From contig CAIYXE010000479.1 of NCBI GenBank assembly GCA_903930095.1, forward strand, positions 1 to 7,420: a stretch of 7,420 nucleotides of DNA, written 5' to 3'. The position numbers and the translations under genes were made by a program. This DNA comes from an uncultured Hyphomicrobiales bacterium. GTDB lineage: Bacteria; Pseudomonadota; Alphaproteobacteria; Rhizobiales; Aestuariivirgaceae. Shown in pieces: positions 5,256-7,420 of this stretch; the stretch's first letter is position 1, and each line of letters opens with the position of its first letter. The notes below the pieces were generated by a model. It was not told the origin of the DNA, ran no database searches, and saw nothing but the letters and a program-made list of their open reading frames with translations.

Positions 5256-6920
5256 TCATTCCTCCCAGCCGCGGCTTCTTCGCGAGGGTCCCGACACAGG
5301 CGGGCGGCGGCGTGTGCCGTCGCCGCCGGTCTCCCCGCCGCTCAGGGCGCGGCGCAGGCGGCGCAGGATGACGCCCTTCGCCTTCTCGTCGCCCGCGCGG
5401 TTCACCGCATCGCGGATGTCGAGGACGAGGTCGGCCAGATCATTGTGGCTGTCGAGGCGGGCGACCATCGCCGGATCGATGCGCGGCTTTGTATCCTCCG
5501 CCAGATAGGCGCAGCTTTCGCCCGAGAGTTCATAAACGGAATCGAGGCTGGGGATGATGATGCAGTCATGCGGCAGCCCAAGGCGGCCAAGATCCTCAGC
5601 GAGCGCACGCTGCCCTTCCTCTTCGCCGTGGGTCAGGAAGATGGAGCGGCCGACGGGAAGGCGCTCCTTCACCCATTGCACGAGTTCGGGGCCGTCGGCA
5701 TGGCCGGAATAATCCTCGATCCGGCGGATTGCGGCCTTCACGCTGACCGTTTCGCCCATGATGGTGACGGTCTTCGCGCCATCCTCCAGGATGCGGCCGA
5801 GCGAGCCCTCGGCCTGGAAGCCCGCCAGCAGGACGGTGGTTGAAGGCTGCCACAGATGGTTCTTGAGGTGATGGCGGATGCGGCCGGCCTCGCACATGCC
5901 CGATGCGGAGACGATGATGCGAAAGCCGCTGAAACGGGCAAGGGCCTTGGAATCCTCGACGCTTTCCGTGAGGCGGACATGGGGCGAGGTGAAGGCGCGG
6001 GTCAGATCGCTGCCGTTCTGCAATTCCCCGGCATGACGGACGAAAATGGCCGTGGCCTTGGACGCGAGCGGACTGTCGATGAAGATGTTTGCCTCCGGCA
6101 CCTTGCCTTCATCCATCAGCTTCACGAGGTCGGTGACGAGTTCCTGGGTGCGCTCCACCGCGAAGGAGGGAATGAGCAGCGCGCCCTTCTTCTTGGCTGC
6201 GGCCGTGACTTCACGCGCGAGGATCTCGCGGCGGCCATCCTCGCTGCGCTCGAAGCGGTCACGTCCGCCATAGGTCGATTCGCAGATGACGAAATCGAAA
6301 TCGGCGGGCGCCTCCGGATCGAAATGCAGCATCTTGTTGTCCGGGCCGAGATCGCCCGAGAACAGCAGCCTGAGCGGCTTCTGGCCGGACTGCTGGACCT
6401 CCACCTCGATCGAGGCAGACCCAAGAAGATGGCCGGCATTCCAGAATCGCGCGCGGATGCCGGGCGCAGGCGAGATCCACTGCTCAAGGGCGTGGCCCTC
6501 GAACTGCGCGAGGGCAGCCATCGCGTCATCCTGGGTATAGATCGGCTCCACCTCTTCCTCGCCGCGCTTCACGCGGCGGCGGTTCAGCTGCTCCACTTCC
6601 ATTTCCTGGATGTTGCCGGAATCGGGCAGCATGATGCCGCAGAGATCGGCAGTGGCGGCGGTGCAGTGGATGCGGCCTTCGAAGCCATGCTTCACGAGCT
6701 TCGGCAGCAGGCCCGCGTGGTCGATGTGGGCGTGGGTCAGCAGCACGGCGGAGAGCGTGGACGGCGTGAAGGGAAAGGGCCGGTAGTTCAGCTCGCGCTC
6801 AGTCTTGGAGCCCTGGAACATGCCGCAATCAACGAGCAGGCGCGCTTCCTCCGTCTCGAGGAGATAGCAGGAACCGGTGACGGTGCAGGCAGCGCCATGG
6901 AATGTGAGGCGGACAGGCAT
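5256..6920 (-). CDS. Beta-CASP metallo-beta-lactamase-fold RNA hydrolase
   Basis: This 554-residue cytoplasmic protein is related to bacterial CPSF73-like nucleases such as TTHA0252 of Thermus. The metallo-beta-lactamase motifs are complete: HAHIDH (63-68), His163 in NAGHLLGSAS and Asp190 in FSGDLG, which together should hold two zinc ions. The beta-CASP insert supplies ESTYGGR (214-220, motif A Glu), SASGMCEAGRIRHH (338-351), YSGHAD (404-409, motif B His407) and LTHGEEEG (429-436, motif C His431). All expected catalytic residues are present, so it is likely an active RNA endonuclease or exonuclease, substrate unknown. The last 25 or so residues are Gly/Arg/Pro/Ser-rich and probably disordered. 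The ATG at 6918-6920 is supported by GGGAG seven bases upstream, inside the end of the preceding LOG-family gene, and by homology beginning at once (MPVRLTFHGAACTVTGS). An upstream in-frame extension to 6968 has no such support. It is tightly coupled to the LOG-family gene. Confidence 0.93.
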   Translation of the reverse strand: MPVRLTFHGAACTVTGSCYLLETEEARLLVDCGMFQGSKTERELNYRPFPFTPSTLSAVLLTHAHIDHAGLLPKLVKHGFEGRIHCTAATADLCGIMLPDSGNIQEMEVEQLNRRRVKRGEEEVEPIYTQDDAMAALAQFEGHALEQWISPAPGIRARFWNAGHLLGSASIEVEVQQSGQKPLRLLFSGDLGPDNKMLHFDPEAPADFDFVICESTYGGRDRFERSEDGRREILAREVTAAAKKKGALLIPSFAVERTQELVTDLVKLMDEGKVPEANIFIDSPLASKATAIFVRHAGELQNGSDLTRAFTSPHVRLTESVEDSKALARFSGFRIIVSASGMCEAGRIRHHLKNHLWQPSTTVLLAGFQAEGSLGRILEDGAKTVTIMGETVSVKAAIRRIEDYSGHADGPELVQWVKERLPVGRSIFLTHGEEEGQRALAEDLGRLGLPHDCIIIPSLDSVYELSGESCAYLAEDTKPRIDPAMVARLDSHNDLADLVLDIRDAVNRAGDEKAKGVILRRLRRALSGGETGGDGTRRRPPVSGPSRRSRGWEE

Positions 6921-6922
6921 GT

Positions 6923-7420
6923 TCAGGCTCCCGGAATCTTGAGGCCGCGCTTCAGCAGCAATTCCCACGCCTCGCGTGGGGAGTCGGCATAACCGAAGAG
7001 ATCGAGATCAGCCTTGCTGACCATGCCGGCCTCGGCGAATTGCGGAAAGTTGATGAGGCTCTTCCAGAACCTGGAATCATACAGAATGACGGGCAACGCG
7101 TCATCCATCTTGCCTGTCTGGCGCAGCGTGAGGATCTCGAACAGCTCGTCCATGGTGCCGAAGCCGCCGGGAAACACGACGAGCGCCGCGGCGCGGATGG
7201 CGAAATGCATCTTGCGCATGGCGAAGTAGTGGAAACGGAAGGTGAGGTCGGGTGTCGAATAGGCGTTGGGCTCCTGCTCCATGGGGAGCGTGATGTTGAA
7301 GCCGATGGAGGGGGCGCCTGCGTCATGCGCGCCGCGGTTCGCCGCCTCCATGATGCCGGGGCCGCCGCCGGTGGCGATCACGTTCTGGCGCGGCGTGTGG
7401 TTCTCGATCTTGGAGCCCCC
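6923..7420 (-). CDS. LOG/TIGR00730-family nucleotide 5'-monophosphate phosphoribohydrolase, C-terminal 165 residues
   Basis: The N-terminus lies beyond the right edge of the window; the frame is open to base 7420. The family has a Rossmann fold and was long misnamed lysine decarboxylase. Characterised members release the base from a nucleoside 5'-monophosphate (cytokinin riboside monophosphates for LOG, purine or pyrimidine monophosphates for others). The two signature blocks are present: ATGGGPGIMEAANRGA, about 16 residues into the visible part, and FPGGFGTMDELFEIL, where the PGG-x-GT segment with the following acidic residue forms the active site. FHYFAMRKMHF between them matches the Arg-containing stretch that binds the phosphate. 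The visible part up to the stop suggests a full protein of well over 200 residues. The stop is two bases before the next gene's ATG, and the last codons contain that gene's ribosome binding site, so the two are translationally linked. The real substrate cannot be read from the sequence. Confidence 0.88.
   Translation of the reverse strand, partial: GGSKIENHTPRQNVIATGGGPGIMEAANRGAHDAGAPSIGFNITLPMEQEPNAYSTPDLTFRFHYFAMRKMHFAIRAAALVVFPGGFGTMDELFEILTLRQTGKMDDALPVILYDSRFWKSLINFPQFAEAGMVSKADLDLFGYADSPREAWELLLKRGLKIPGA
6928..6932 (-). promoter_or_regulatory. Ribosome binding site of the beta-CASP gene inside the LOG-family gene
   Basis: GGGAG on the minus strand lies seven bases before the ATG at 6920 and within the last codons of the upstream gene. 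It decides the start over the longer in-frame extension and implies cotranscription. Confidence 0.75.

Noticed and set aside
5856..6992. Plus-strand open frame of 378 codons opposite the beta-CASP gene
   Set aside because: It is antisense to a protein with every catalytic motif intact, and its own translation shows no family resemblance.

Overview
The window looks like a chromosomal segment of a GC-rich alphaproteobacterium, most likely a member of the Hyphomicrobiales (rhizobia, Brucella and relatives). Three things suggest this: an IolC kinase fused to a DUF2090/aldolase domain, an RpiR-type IolR-like regulator beside iol genes, and a two-hairpin intergenic repeat of the rhizobial RIME type. 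No genus is claimed. There is no sign of phage, insertion sequence, CRISPR or RNA gene. Coding density is high, and no gap without a gene exceeds about 150 bases.

Left part (1-3205), inositol catabolism. The first 100 codons of an inositol 2-dehydrogenase (iolG) run leftward off the window. They diverge from a rightward pair: the fused kinase/aldolase iolC and the isomerase iolB. The 121-bp gap between iolG and iolC is relatively AT-rich and carries GGAA-N6-TTYY half-site pairs that resemble the recognition motif reported for rhizobial IolR. IolG oxidises myo-inositol. IolB makes 2-deoxy-5-keto-D-gluconate from 5-deoxy-glucuronate. IolC phosphorylates that product, and its C-terminal domain probably splits it to dihydroxyacetone phosphate and malonate semialdehyde. 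The two intermediate enzymes, IolE and IolD, are not in the window; in many rhizobial clusters they lie between iolC and iolB.

Middle (3206-3349). The gap between the converging iolB and J-domain genes holds two strong hairpins and a competing third pairing, an arrangement typical of rhizobial intergenic mosaic elements.

Right part (3350-7420), all leftward. In transcription order: a LOG/TIGR00730-family nucleotide hydrolase (cut by the window edge), a beta-CASP metallo-beta-lactamase RNA hydrolase 2 bp behind it, an RpiR-family regulator (probably IolR) 46 bp further on, and a single-pass membrane J-domain protein with a long Pro/Ala-rich linker. The short gap before the regulator carries the same operator-like motifs as the iolG/iolC gap, so it probably controls itself and the inositol genes. 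The odd points of the window are the regulator's position in a nucleotide/RNA-processing gene run, with an uncharacterised membrane co-chaperone behind it, and the direct iolC-iolB junction.
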